64,000 nt of DNA from Dickeya chrysanthemi NCPPB 402 (GTDB lineage: Bacteria; Pseudomonadota; Gammaproteobacteria; Enterobacterales; Enterobacteriaceae), in NCBI RefSeq assembly GCF_000406105.1, contig NZ_CM001974.1:1063847-1127846 (forward strand), read 5' to 3'. The notes under the pieces were generated by a model. The model searched no databases. It was not told where the DNA came from and saw nothing but the letters and a program-made list of their open reading frames with translations. Every line of letters starts with the position of its first letter. The stretch's first letter is position 1. The position numbers were made by a program, and so were the translations under genes. This document shows positions 11,319 to 20,269 of the stretch, in pieces.

Positions 11319-11666
11319 TTACTGTGTATTAGCGAGTAAACTGAGAGAGTTTCGTGCCAGAGACTGGCATTTTTTCGGCGTAGGAATAGCGATGCCGCTC
11401 AGATCACGATAGCTGGCTTCACCGAGCGCGATCATATCGAATTGGTTGTAGTTGCTGAGATCCCAGCGGTTTTGTTGGGCGAAAACCACCAGCGCACGGC
11501 GGATCTGATCGTTGGGGAGATCCTTGTAACCGCAGTTATTTTTCAAATAAACGAAAATCGCAGTCAGATCGGCGAGGTCTTCGGCCTCGAAATCATTCAA
11601 TGCCTTACTGGCGGAGGAGAAGCCCAACAATGAGAACAGGAGCAGCACCAGCGCGGAATGTTTCAT
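11319..11666 (-). CDS. yacC: YacC family exported protein, pilotin-like
   Basis: The 115-residue protein aligns with E. coli YacC over its length. An N-terminal signal peptide (residues 1-22, ending near SKA) is followed by a mature alpha-helical domain with two Cys (NNCGY and KKCQS) that could form the disulfide seen in PulS/OutS type II secretion pilotins, the family I believe it belongs to. Unlike true OutS it has no lipobox Cys, so it should be soluble in the periplasm. Its role is not established. It is transcribed in line with speE. Confidence 0.85.
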   Translation of the reverse strand: MKHSALVLLLFSLLGFSSASKALNDFEAEDLADLTAIFVYLKNNCGYKDLPNDQIRRALVVFAQQNRWDLSNYNQFDMIALGEASYRDLSGIAIPTPKKCQSLARNSLSLLANTQ

Positions 11667-11906
11667 AATTCAACCTGTTTTACCTTTCATTAGATGACGT
11701 TATCACAGTTACTGGCCCGGATTTCAAGTTTTATTCGGCGCTGTGTGATAGACGCAGTCGGCGTAGGCTTGCGCCGGGCGGAGCAAACGGAGGGCGTATA
11801 TGTACAATGGCGTAATTACCGGCCATTTATCGGCGATTGATGCCATGACGGCAGCGTCAGGCTTTGATATTAATAGTGCAGTTTAAATTTATCGCACCGA
11901 TTTCTC

Positions 11907-13514
11907 ATGACTTCAGGTATCTGGCGCATCAGTAGTGTGCTGTTGGCGGGAATTCTTTTGTTTCCGTTGGTGGCCATCGTCGGCATGGCGTTTTTCGCTC
12001 CCGGCAACGCGATATCAGCGTTATGGCATGCTCTGCCCGTTTATGGAATCAACACGCTGATGCTGGTGGCGGGCTGTGTGATTTTCAGTCTGCTGTTCGC
12101 GTTACCGCTGGCCTGGCTGATGTCGCACTACCGCTTTGCCGGGCAAGTGTGGTTACATCGGGCATTGCTGTTGCCGCTGGCGGTGCCGGGCTATCTGCTG
12201 GCGGCGGTATACGGCGACGCCCTGGGGTATGAAGGGCCGGTCAAACAAACGCTGTACGCCTTATCATTCACACCCCACATCGTGCCTCAGACATTCTGGC
12301 ATCAGGTGGTGATGGTGATGTGTGCCAGCCTCTGTCTGGCGCTGGTACTGTTCCCCTACGTCTACCTGTTGGTACGGACTGCGTTGATGTCGCAATCGGC
12401 CAACTTACGTCAGGCCGCTTTGTTGATGAATCATACCCGCGCTCAGGTTTTCTGGCGTGTGGTGTTTCCTATGGCGCGTCCGGCGATTGCGCTTGGCATG
12501 GTGCTGATGGCATCGGAAGCGCTCGGCGATTACGGCATTTCCGCTTATTTCTCGTTGCAGACGATGACCACGACAGGGCTGGATTTATGGCGAGATAAGT
12601 CGCAGCACGGCACGGCGGCATTACTGATGTCGTTATTGCTGCCGTTGGTGCTCCTGATATGGTTTCAGGCGCGGCGTAGTCGTGCCCGTCAATTACGTTA
12701 TCAGCAAATCGGCGGCGTGGGGACGAACAATTTACCGGTTTTACGCGGGTGGCGGTGCTTTCTGACGGTTCTGTTTGGCGTCGGGTTGGTCGTCGTTGCG
12801 TTTGTCGTACCGGTTGGCCGGCTGGTGTGCTGGGCATTGCTGTCTGACGCGCCGATCTGGAGCTTGCCATTCTTGCTGGCGTTTACCAGCAGCGTGATGG
12901 CGGCCGCCAGTGCAACGTTGCTGGTGATTGCGCTGGCGATGGTGTGTGTGTTTGATTTTCGGGCAACGGGTAACCCGGCGTACCGTAATCCGTTACGCTG
13001 GCTTAATATCAACCGGCTGTTGCCGTCCACCGCGTTAGGTATGGGGTTGTTGGTGCCGTTTTTGGCTGTGGATGCCTGGCGCGCCTCGGCGGGTGGGGTG
13101 GTGGATGACCCTTGGGCTGGGTCGGTACTGGTGCTGATTCTGGCTTATTGCATGCGCTTTAGCGGCTTGTTGATTGACCGGATGCAAATTCGTATTTCCC
13201 GTCTGCCGGGATCCATGAATCATGTCAGCCAGTCGCTGGGGTATACGCCCGTTCAGCGAGTGCTATGGGTTTATTTACCGCAGTTACGGCACTGCCTGAT
13301 TGTCGGTGTGCTGCTGGTGTTTACCGAAAGTTTGCGTGAACTGAATGCATCACTGCTATTGCAACCGTTTGAGGTAGAAACGATGGCGACCTACGTTTTC
13401 CGCTTCATAATGGATGAGCGCTTGCCGTTGGTGGCGACTCCCGCGCTGATGCTGGTGGGCGTGGGGATGATCCCGTTGTTTGGGATAACCCGATTGATGA
13501 GAATGGAAGGATAG
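11907..13514 (+). CDS. ABC transporter permease, fused two-module type (Fbp/Sfu-like)
   Basis: A 535-residue inner-membrane protein with about 12 hydrophobic segments and two EAA-type loops, AALLMNHTRAQVFWR near residue 175 and SQSLGYTPVQRVLW near 440. These mark two fused BPD-transporter modules as in FbpB/SfuB iron(III) permeases and ThiP. The ATPase gene starts 4 bp after its stop. No substrate-binding protein lies nearby, so the substrate (ferric iron by family) is inference. No strong ribosome-binding site or Fur box was seen upstream. It is part of an accessory patch between yacC and hpt. Confidence 0.8.
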   Translation: MTSGIWRISSVLLAGILLFPLVAIVGMAFFAPGNAISALWHALPVYGINTLMLVAGCVIFSLLFALPLAWLMSHYRFAGQVWLHRALLLPLAVPGYLLAAVYGDALGYEGPVKQTLYALSFTPHIVPQTFWHQVVMVMCASLCLALVLFPYVYLLVRTALMSQSANLRQAALLMNHTRAQVFWRVVFPMARPAIALGMVLMASEALGDYGISAYFSLQTMTTTGLDLWRDKSQHGTAALLMSLLLPLVLLIWFQARRSRARQLRYQQIGGVGTNNLPVLRGWRCFLTVLFGVGLVVVAFVVPVGRLVCWALLSDAPIWSLPFLLAFTSSVMAAASATLLVIALAMVCVFDFRATGNPAYRNPLRWLNINRLLPSTALGMGLLVPFLAVDAWRASAGGVVDDPWAGSVLVLILAYCMRFSGLLIDRMQIRISRLPGSMNHVSQSLGYTPVQRVLWVYLPQLRHCLIVGVLLVFTESLRELNASLLLQPFEVETMATYVFRFIMDERLPLVATPALMLVGVGMIPLFGITRLMRMEG

Positions 13515-13518
13515 GTAA

Positions 13519-14586
13519 GTGATGGAGACCCCGGAGATTCTGGCGATAACTTCGCTCAGTTGTGGTTATCCGCAACGTTCCGTGCTGGAGAATGTGAGTT
13601 TCTCGGTGCATGAAGGGGAGATGGTTTGCCTGTTGGGGGCCAGCGGCGACGGCAAAACCACGTTGCTGAAATCAATAGCGGGTCTATTGCCGCAAGAGCA
13701 AGGCCGAATCGTCATTGCCGGCCAGCCGTTGGCACCTCAAACACCAGATGGTGAGATGCCGTCATACGCGATAGGCATGGTGTTTCAGGATGATGCCCTG
13801 TTTCCCCACCTGACGGTCATGGAGAATATTACCTTCGGGCTACGCGGCAAGTCATCCGAAGAGGTCAGCACTCTGGCGATGGACGTCGTGGGGGTGATGC
13901 AACTGGAAACGTTTACCCGTTGTTATCCTCACGAACTTTCCCGCGTACAGTACCAGCGTGCGGCTATTGCGCGTGCGCTGGCGTGTCAGCCAAAACTGTT
14001 GCTGTTGGATGAGCCGTTTTCTGCCGTTGATAGCCAAATCCGGTATCAATTGATCAGCGAGTTGCGCCAAATTCTGCGGCATCGCCGGATTGCCACGCTA
14101 TTTGCGACTTCTGATCGGGAAGATGCATTTGCTTTCGCCGATCACCTGATTCTGATCCATGAGGGCAGTATTGTGCAGCAGGGCTTTTCCGCTGACCTTT
14201 ACTACCGGCCGGTCAACCGGTATGTGGCCAGTTTTATGGGGAATACCAATTACCTGCCGGTAAAAATCAACGGCGACAGGCAATGGCAGAGTTTTCTCGG
14301 CGAGCATCAGGCGACGAGGGCGCTGAAACTGCCGCATGGTGCGCAGTACGACTGGTTGATTCGCCCGCAAGAAATTGCGCTGGCGTTGGATGAAGATGGT
14401 CCGGGCATCATTGAAGATCGGCTATTTATGGGGAACAGTAATTTTTATCGTATCCGGGTCAATGAGTTGGAGATTCAGGTGCAAAGCGGCAACTGGTTCG
14501 AGCCGGGGCAACCGGTTAGGCTCAGTATTCGCATCGATCAACCGGTTCTTTTTCCGCCGGAGACGGCGATAAGCTCACAGGACTAG
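13519..14586 (+). CDS. ABC transporter ATP-binding protein with degenerate catalytic motifs
   Basis: A 355-residue protein with the layout of FbpC-type ATPases: nucleotide-binding domain (about residues 1-235) and a C-terminal TOBE-like regulatory region. Walker A reads GASGDGKTT, the Q-loop VFQDDALF and Walker B LLLLDEP, all plausible. The ABC signature reads LSRVQ instead of LSGGQ, and the switch (H-loop) position reads FATSDRED where FVTHDQEE is normal, so the catalytic His is a Ser. These changes should weaken ATP hydrolysis. It is paired with the permease upstream. Whether the pair still transports is open. Confidence 0.8.
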   Translation: MMETPEILAITSLSCGYPQRSVLENVSFSVHEGEMVCLLGASGDGKTTLLKSIAGLLPQEQGRIVIAGQPLAPQTPDGEMPSYAIGMVFQDDALFPHLTVMENITFGLRGKSSEEVSTLAMDVVGVMQLETFTRCYPHELSRVQYQRAAIARALACQPKLLLLDEPFSAVDSQIRYQLISELRQILRHRRIATLFATSDREDAFAFADHLILIHEGSIVQQGFSADLYYRPVNRYVASFMGNTNYLPVKINGDRQWQSFLGEHQATRALKLPHGAQYDWLIRPQEIALALDEDGPGIIEDRLFMGNSNFYRIRVNELEIQVQSGNWFEPGQPVRLSIRIDQPVLFPPETAISSQD

Positions 14587-14733
14587 CGGGCGTCAGGCCC
14601 GCCTCGTCGGTAAGTGCATGGGGGCGCCTGCAACTGCCTGGTTAAATACAGGCGCTCGCCATTCGGCGCTTTTCTTCATTCCCATGCGGTGCCGTTTATC
14701 TTGGTCATTTCGTTGCGATATGACGTCATCACG

Positions 14734-15066
14734 TTATTGAGCGGCATTCGGTGCCAGGGGGTCGCGCTGCGGCATCGGGGGCATTTCGCGCACGCTGATG
14801 CTGACTTCATAGGTTTTGCCGTTACCTTGCGGCACATTGGCGACCAGTTTGTTGATTGCCTGCACCGGATCGGTCGACTGCAACGAGGCCTGATACAGCG
14901 CAGGGATCGGCGGCGGGAATCCGGGCGGCGGCGGGAGGATGCCTGGTTTACCCAACATCGGAGGCTCAACACCTTCAGGGTGTGCGGAGGCCACGGATAG
15001 GGTGGAGATTAGCGAAATACCGGTGATGAGCGCCGCGGTACGGCAAATTTTCGATAGTGTTGTCAT
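14734..15066 (-). CDS. Small proline-rich exported protein of unknown function
   Basis: I do not recognise this 110-residue protein. The start at 15066 (MTTLSKICRTAAL) has a strong GAGAGGTG ribosome-binding site; a longer reading from 15126 is less likely. Residues 1-28 form a signal peptide ending SVASA, so the product should be periplasmic. The mature part opens with a proline-rich segment (PGILPPPPGFPPPIP), then a short domain with KLVANVPQGNGKTYEVSISVRE, and ends in another Pro-rich tail. The ribosome-binding site lies within a perfect 12-bp inverted repeat. It stands alone between the ABC genes and the acetyltransferase. Confidence 0.7.
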   Translation of the reverse strand: MTTLSKICRTAALITGISLISTLSVASAHPEGVEPPMLGKPGILPPPPGFPPPIPALYQASLQSTDPVQAINKLVANVPQGNGKTYEVSISVREMPPMPQRDPLAPNAAQ

Positions 15067-15127
15067 GTTGCACCTCTCAATCGGTTGGTCATGGCATATA
15101 AAAAACCTTGTACCGGAGAGGTGCAAC
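15067..15127 (-). promoter_or_regulatory. Leader hairpin covering the ribosome-binding site of the proline-rich protein
   Basis: On the minus-strand transcript GTTGCACCTCTC (15116-15127) pairs perfectly with GAGAGGTGCAAC (15067-15078). The second arm is the Shine-Dalgarno and runs directly into the ATG. The loop is 37 nt. When folded it should block translation. Confidence 0.65.
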
Positions 15128-15220
15128 GCGTTTTACCCTCTTTTATGTGTCGATAACGAAATCCTGACTCTCTTGCGGATACGCTGATATTTTCACCACA
15201 ATCGATATACCGTTATGCGC

Positions 15221-15673
15221 TCAGCGCTTCAGCGCAAGAAAATCGGCAGCCAAAATATGCCAGGCGCTGGGGTGTGCCTCAAAACCGATCCGGGGGTAGT
15301 AATCCACCGCCAGAGGCGCGGCAATCAGGATCAGCCGACAGTGCGGTTTAAGCTGTTGGGCGGTGTGTGCAATAAGCTGGCGACCGATGCCTCCATGCTG
15401 GCAGTTTTCATCCACCGCCAGATCGGACAGATAGCAGCAATAGTGGTAATCCGTCACGCTACGAGCAATTCCCACTAATTCATCGCCACGCCACGCCGTG
15501 ACCAGCAGATCCGCCTCTGTCAGCATGCCTGCGAGGGTATCGCGCTGCTCCAGCGGCCGTCTCGGGCCTAATGACGTTCGGCTAAGCAGATGAATAAATT
15601 GATCGACATTGATGGGGTCATTCACTTTGTAAGTGATGGGATGGTCAACCGCTGAAGACGATAACGAGGTCAT
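15221..15673 (-). CDS. GNAT family N-acetyltransferase
   Basis: A 150-residue acetyltransferase. The central GNAT motifs are visible: LVGIARSVTDYHY (beta 4), YLSDLAVDENCQHGGIGRQL with the acetyl-CoA pyrophosphate loop QHGGIG, and AAPLAVDYYPRIGFE near the C terminus. The start at 15673 (MTSLSS) has GGAGA six nt upstream; a longer start at 15691 is possible. The acceptor is unknown. It is divergent from hpt with about 135 bp between the starts. Confidence 0.82.
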   Translation of the reverse strand: MTSLSSSAVDHPITYKVNDPINVDQFIHLLSRTSLGPRRPLEQRDTLAGMLTEADLLVTAWRGDELVGIARSVTDYHYCCYLSDLAVDENCQHGGIGRQLIAHTAQQLKPHCRLILIAAPLAVDYYPRIGFEAHPSAWHILAADFLALKR

Positions 15674-15807
15674 GTTCTCTCCGTGAAACAAGGCTTTCTG
15701 TTATACTGCGCGCCGCGGTACATAGCGGCACGGCATGGCTGTGTAGTCGCTTCGGAGTATGGCCGCCGCGGCCGATACTGGATATCTTTTTTCTGTGAGT
15801 CGTCAGT

Positions 15808-16341
15808 ATGATGAAACATACGGTGGAAGTCATGATCTCTGAACAGGAGGTCAAGGTGAGGGTAACTGAGCTGGGGCGCCAGATTAGCGAACATTACCGC
15901 AATAGCGGCAGCGACATGGTGCTGGTTGGGTTACTGCGTGGATCTTTTGTGTTTATGGCCGACCTGTGCCGTGCCATTGACCATTCTCACGAAGTCGACT
16001 TTATGACCGCATCCAGCTACGGCAGTGGTACGAGTTCGACCCGGGATGTGAAAATCCTCAAAGATCTGGATGAGGATATCCGCGGCAAAGATGTGCTGAT
16101 TGTTGAAGATATTATTGATTCCGGCAATACACTCAGCAAAGTACGGGAAATTCTGCAACTGCGTGCGCCCAAATCGCTGGCGATCTGCACACTGCTGGAT
16201 AAGCCGTCACGCCGTGAAGTTCAGGTTCCGGTGGAATGGGTCGGATTTTCCATCCCTGATGAGTTTGTGGTGGGGTATGGCATTGACTATGCCCAGCACT
16301 ATCGTCATTTGCCGTTTATCGGCAAGGTTATCCCGCTCTAA
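15808..16341 (+). CDS. hpt: Hypoxanthine phosphoribosyltransferase
   Basis: Purine salvage: hypoxanthine (and guanine) plus PRPP gives IMP (GMP). The PRPP-binding motif [14 protein letters not shown] lies near residue 101, and [13 protein letters not shown] and the C-terminal [13 protein letters not shown] segments are conserved. 177 residues. Two ATGs stand in tandem at 15808 and 15811; the E. coli protein begins at the position of the second. It is convergent with can, separated by a palindromic repeat. Confidence 0.96.
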   Translation: MMKHTVEVMISEQEVKVRVTELGRQISEHYRNSGSDMVLVGLLRGSFVFMADLCRAIDHSHEVDFMTASSYGSGTSSTRDVKILKDLDEDIRGKDVLIVEDIIDSGNTLSKVREILQLRAPKSLAICTLLDKPSRREVQVPVEWVGFSIPDEFVVGYGIDYAQHYRHLPFIGKVIPL

Positions 16342-16379
16342 TGCCCGGCATCGCGCCCATGACGGCATAGGCGCGAATA

Positions 16380-16446
16380 CCCGTCATACTTCAAGTGGCA
16401 GGAAGACGTGTAGTCAACGCACCTGCAACGCGAAGTCTATGACGGG
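16380..16446. repeat. Palindromic intergenic repeat between hpt and can
   Basis: Imperfect inverted repeat: CCCGTCATACTTC with GGCAGG on the left, CCTGC with GAAGTCTATGACGGG on the right. It resembles the short palindromic repeats starting ACCCGTCATACTTCAAGT that are common in Pectobacterium and Yersinia intergenic regions. It may help terminate both convergent genes. I saw no other copy in the window. Confidence 0.65.
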
Positions 16447-16468
16447 AATAACAGGGAACGCTCAGTGC

Positions 16469-17110
16469 TTAAAACAGCGCGGAGATAGCGCGGCGATAGC
16501 GCTGTTCCAGCGTTTCGCGGCTGATAGCAGTGACTTCCAGATCGCGCAGTCGTCCATCCTGAATTCCGTAGACCCAACCATGAATGGTTACTTTCTGACC
16601 GCGTTTCCAGGCTGACTGCACGATGGTGGAGTGGCCCAGGTTGTACACCTGTTCTACCACATTAATTTCACACAGCTTGTCAAATCGCTGTTCGGGTGGC
16701 AATTCTCCCAACAATGAGCTGTGCTTATACCACAGGTCACGAATGTGGAGCAGCCAGTTGTTGATCAACCCCAGTTCCGGGTTTTCGACCGCAGCCTGCA
16801 CGCCGCCGCAGCCATAGTGGCCGCAAATAATAATGTGCTCCACCTCCAGGACCTCAACGGCATACTGTACGACGGATAAACAGTTAAGATCGGTGTGGAT
16901 AACCAGGTTGGCTACATTGCGGTGAACGAACAGTTCGCCGGGTTCAAGACTGGTCAGGCTTTCTGCGGGAACCCGGCTGTCTGAGCAGCCGATCCACAGA
17001 AAACGAGGGCGTTGGGCCAGCGCCAGCCGTTCAAAGTAATCCGGGTCTTCTTTCACTATCGTTTCAGACCATTGCTGGTTATTGGCAATAAGCGTTTCTA
17101 TTGTTTTCAT
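16469..17110 (-). CDS. can: Beta-class carbonic anhydrase
   Basis: Interconverts CO2 and bicarbonate, needed for growth in air. Zinc ligands are visible in CSDSRVPAE (Cys42, Asp44) and HYGCGG (His98, Cys101). 213 residues against 220 in E. coli, with a shorter C terminus. The start at 17110 ([11 protein letters not shown]) is chosen by homology; the open frame extends 39 codons upstream without matching the family. It is divergent from yadG, as in E. coli. Confidence 0.96.
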   Translation of the reverse strand: MKTIETLIANNQQWSETIVKEDPDYFERLALAQRPRFLWIGCSDSRVPAESLTSLEPGELFVHRNVANLVIHTDLNCLSVVQYAVEVLEVEHIIICGHYGCGGVQAAVENPELGLINNWLLHIRDLWYKHSSLLGELPPEQRFDKLCEINVVEQVYNLGHSTIVQSAWKRGQKVTIHGWVYGIQDGRLRDLEVTAISRETLEQRYRRAISALF

Positions 17111-17237
17111 GAAAGTGAATGACCTGTAACGACAAAAGGACAGTGCAGGGTAATATAGAGCAATCATAGGGGTTTTGAAATCGAAAACTGGGTCCGACCA
17201 GGGCCCGCTTAACTGATAATAAGGCACGCTTTCAGCT

Positions 17238-18161
17238 ATGACATATGCACTAGAATTGGCAAATGTAACTAAGACGTACCCAGGCGGCGTTCGCGCGTTG
17301 CGCGGTATTGATCTGTGCGTTGAAGCCGGAGATTTCTACGCCTTGCTGGGGCCGAACGGCGCTGGCAAGTCCACGACTATCGGCATCATTAGTTCGCTGG
17401 TCAACAAAACCGACGGCAGGATTCAGGTCTTCGGCTACGACCTGGACCGGGATATTGTGAACGCCAAACGACAACTGGGATTGGTTCCGCAGGAGTTCAA
17501 TTTCAATCCGTTCGAGACGGTAATGCAAATTGTGGTCAGTCAGGCCGGTTACTACGGCGTGCCGCGGCCTGAGGCGGTGCAACGCGCCGAGAAATACCTC
17601 AACCAGCTTGACCTGTGGGGCAAACGCAACGATCGCGCCCGGATGTTGTCCGGGGGGATGAAGCGTCGGCTCATGATCGCCCGGGCATTGATGCATGAGC
17701 CCAGGCTGCTGATTCTTGATGAGCCGACCGCCGGCGTGGACATTGAATTACGGCGCTCAATGTGGGGGTTCCTCAAAGAGCTCAACGCGCAGGGGACAAC
17801 CATCATTCTGACCACCCACTATCTGGAAGAAGCGGAAATGCTGTGCCGTAATATCGGCATCATCCAGGCCGGGCAACTGGTGGAAAATACCTCAATGAAG
17901 GCGCTGCTGGCCAAGTTGCAATCGGAAACCTTTATTTTCGATCTGGCGGCGAAAAGTGCCTTGCCGAGGCTCGAAGGCTATCAACACCGCCTGGTGGATA
18001 CCTCCACGCTGGAGGTGGATGTCAAAAGGGAGCAGGGCTTGAACGGTATTTTCAGCCAGCTCAGCGCACAGGGGATTCAGGTTCTCAGTATGCGCAACAA
18101 GGCCAATCGCCTGGAGGAACTGTTTGTGACTCTGCTCAATAACAACGGAGATAAAGCATGA
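17238..18161 (+). CDS. yadG: ABC-2 type transporter ATP-binding protein YadG
   Basis: Cytoplasmic ATPase of the YadGH exporter. Walker [10 protein letters not shown] near residue 38, signature LSGGMKRRL near 140, Walker [11 protein letters not shown] near 156 and the H-loop [10 protein letters not shown] are all intact. Length (307) and sequence match E. coli YadG. Its stop overlaps the start of yadH by 4 bp, so the two are translationally coupled. The substrate is not known. Confidence 0.95.
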   Translation: MTYALELANVTKTYPGGVRALRGIDLCVEAGDFYALLGPNGAGKSTTIGIISSLVNKTDGRIQVFGYDLDRDIVNAKRQLGLVPQEFNFNPFETVMQIVVSQAGYYGVPRPEAVQRAEKYLNQLDLWGKRNDRARMLSGGMKRRLMIARALMHEPRLLILDEPTAGVDIELRRSMWGFLKELNAQGTTIILTTHYLEEAEMLCRNIGIIQAGQLVENTSMKALLAKLQSETFIFDLAAKSALPRLEGYQHRLVDTSTLEVDVKREQGLNGIFSQLSAQGIQVLSMRNKANRLEELFVTLLNNNGDKA

Positions 18162-18928
18162 TGGGGTTATATTGGGTGGCGTTGCAGAGCATCTGGATCA
18201 AAGAGGTCAACCGCTTCGCCCGGATCTGGATTCAGACGCTGGTGCCGCCGGTGATCACCATGTCGTTGTATTTCATTATTTTCGGCAATCTGATCGGCAA
18301 TCGAATCGGTGAAATGGGCGGTTTCAGCTACATGCAGTTCATCGTGCCGGGATTAATCATGATGTCGGTGATTACTAATGCCTACGCGAATGTCGCTTCA
18401 TCATTTTTCAGCGCGAAATTTCAGCGCAATATTGAAGAGCTGCTGGTAGCACCGGTGCCGACGCATATTATTATCGCCGGTTATGTCGGCGGCGGTGTGG
18501 CGCGGGGGATTTGCGTCGGCGTGCTGGTAACGGCGGTGTCGCTGTTTTTTGTGCCGTTGCAGGTTCATGCGTGGTGGATGGTGGTGGTGACCTTGTTGCT
18601 GACCGCGATGTTGTTTTCGCTGGCCGGGTTGATCAACGCCGTATTTGCTAAAACCTTTGACGATATCAGCCTGATTCCTACCTTCGTGCTGACGCCGTTG
18701 ACCTATCTTGGCGGCGTGTTCTATTCGTTGTCGTTGTTATCGCCATTCTGGCAGACGGTGTCCAAACTTAACCCGATCGTTTATATGATCAGCGGTTTCC
18801 GTTTTGGTTTTCTGGGTATTCATGACGTGCCGTTGCCATTGACGCTGATGGTGTTGCTGGCGTTTATCGTGGTGTTCTATGGATTGAGCTGGTGGCTGAT
18901 TGAGCGGGGCCGCGGGTTACGCAGTTAA
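18158..18928 (+). CDS. yadH: ABC-2 type transporter permease YadH
   Basis: A 256-residue inner-membrane protein with about six hydrophobic segments and the ABC-2 permease signature region around YLGGVFYSLSLLSPFW near residue 185. It forms the membrane half of the YadGH exporter. In E. coli yadI and yadE follow; here they are absent and panD comes next. Confidence 0.94.
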   Translation: MMGLYWVALQSIWIKEVNRFARIWIQTLVPPVITMSLYFIIFGNLIGNRIGEMGGFSYMQFIVPGLIMMSVITNAYANVASSFFSAKFQRNIEELLVAPVPTHIIIAGYVGGGVARGICVGVLVTAVSLFFVPLQVHAWWMVVVTLLLTAMLFSLAGLINAVFAKTFDDISLIPTFVLTPLTYLGGVFYSLSLLSPFWQTVSKLNPIVYMISGFRFGFLGIHDVPLPLTLMVLLAFIVVFYGLSWWLIERGRGLRS

Positions 18929-18947
18929 TCGGTTTTGTCGGACATGA

Positions 18948-18979
18948 AGCGGGATGGCGTGTGCCGTCCCGCTTTTTTT
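18948..18979 (+). terminator. Terminator after yadGH
   Basis: AGCGGGATGGC / GCCGTCCCGCT hairpin with one G-U pair, followed by seven T. Convergent panD ends 15 bp further. Confidence 0.85.
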
Positions 18980-18993
18980 ATCGGCGCAATACG

Positions 18994-19374
18994 TCAGGCT
19001 ATCTGTACGGGGATGGCCCTGGCGGTACGTTGCAGTTCGTTGTTGTCGCCGAAATACGCGACTTTGGGGTGGTGCGTACGCGCCTGTTCATCCGACATCT
19101 GCACATAGGAGCAGATAATCAGTTTATCGCCGACGCAAGCGCAGCGTGCCGCGGCGCCATTGACGGAAATAATGCGGGAACCGCGTTCTGCGGCGATGGC
19201 GTAAGTGGAAAAACGGTGACCGTTATCCACGTTGTAGATGTCGATCGCTTCGTATTCGAGAATACCGGCGGCATCCATAAAATCCTGATCGATGGCGCAG
19301 GACCCTTCATAATGTAAATCTGCCTGGGTTACTTTGACCCGGTGCAGCTTACCTTGCAGCATGGTTCGAATCAT
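18994..19374 (-). CDS. panD: Aspartate 1-decarboxylase proenzyme
   Basis: Makes beta-alanine for pantothenate synthesis. The pyruvoyl enzyme self-cleaves between Gly24 and Ser25 in HYEGSCAID. 126 residues, family length. Last gene of the panBCD cluster; the rpnC gene found between panD and panC in E. coli is absent, leaving only 25 bp. Confidence 0.97.
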   Translation of the reverse strand: MIRTMLQGKLHRVKVTQADLHYEGSCAIDQDFMDAAGILEYEAIDIYNVDNGHRFSTYAIAAERGSRIISVNGAAARCACVGDKLIICSYVQMSDEQARTHHPKVAYFGDNNELQRTARAIPVQIA

Positions 19375-19399
19375 CGGTCTGTCACTCTGGTTGGAAAAA

Positions 19400-20254
19400 T
19401 CAGATAGTCAAATCTACCTGTTGGTTATCAATCAGACGCGCCTTACCCAGCCAGGCCGCCATCAGTACCACGGCACGGGTACTGTCGATGGTGAGCGGCT
19501 GCAATGTTGCGGCGTCGCGGATAAACAGCTCGTCGGGGGTGAATCCGGCGTTGCGTAGTGCGTCTGACGCACTGGCGAGCATATCATCAATCTGACGATC
19601 GCCGTTGGATAATTGCTCCACCACCTCGTTCATGATGCGGCGAAGTTGCGGCGCTTGCTGGCGCTCTTCCGCGGTGAGGTAGCCGTTACGCGAGCTGAGC
19701 GCCAGGCCGTCTTTGGCGCGCACGGTAGGCACGCCGACGATGCTGATGTCGTAGTCCATGTCGGCCACCATCTGACGGATCAACGCCAGTTGCTGGTAAT
19801 CTTTTTCACCAAAGCAGGCCACATCCGGTTGCACCAGATTGAACAGCTTGCTGACGACGGTGGCAACGCCGCGAAAATGCCCCGGACGACTCGCGCCTTC
19901 CAGCATCTGCGACAGTCCCGGTACTTCTACAAACGTCTGCTGTTGCAGGCCGTTAGGGTAGAGTGTGTCCGGTGCGGGGGAAAATACCAGGTCAACCCCG
20001 CGGCGCGTCAGTTTTTCGCAGTCTTCCTGCAGGGTGCGGGGGTAGCGGGCCAGATCGTCCGCTCGCTCGAACTGCAACGGATTGACAAAAATACTGACTA
20101 CCACGATGTCGGCTCTGGCGCGGGCTTCATCCACCAGCGTCAGGTGGCCGTCGTGCAGATTGCCCATGGTAGGCACCAGCGCGATGCGTTTTCCATCCTG
20201 ACGCCAGCGGCGGAGTTCACGGCGCAGCAGCACCGGCGTTTCAATAATCAACAC
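19400..20254 (-). CDS. panC: Pantothenate synthetase
   Basis: ATP-dependent condensation of pantoate and beta-alanine. Nucleotidyltransferase motifs: HIGH-like [14 protein letters not shown] near residue 28, [14 protein letters not shown] near 148 and the KMSKS-like [10 protein letters not shown] near 180. The start codon is GTG (20254) with AGGAG upstream. It lies between panB (15 bp upstream) and panD. Confidence 0.97.
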   Translation of the reverse strand: MLIIETPVLLRRELRRWRQDGKRIALVPTMGNLHDGHLTLVDEARARADIVVVSIFVNPLQFERADDLARYPRTLQEDCEKLTRRGVDLVFSPAPDTLYPNGLQQQTFVEVPGLSQMLEGASRPGHFRGVATVVSKLFNLVQPDVACFGEKDYQQLALIRQMVADMDYDISIVGVPTVRAKDGLALSSRNGYLTAEERQQAPQLRRIMNEVVEQLSNGDRQIDDMLASASDALRNAGFTPDELFIRDAATLQPLTIDSTRAVVLMAAWLGKARLIDNQQVDLTI

Positions 20255-20269
20255 ACGCTTGCTCCTGTG

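Noticed and set aside
11840..11906. Fur box before the Fbp-like permease
   Set aside because: TTTGATATTAATAGTGCA has too few matches to the 19-bp Fur consensus to call.
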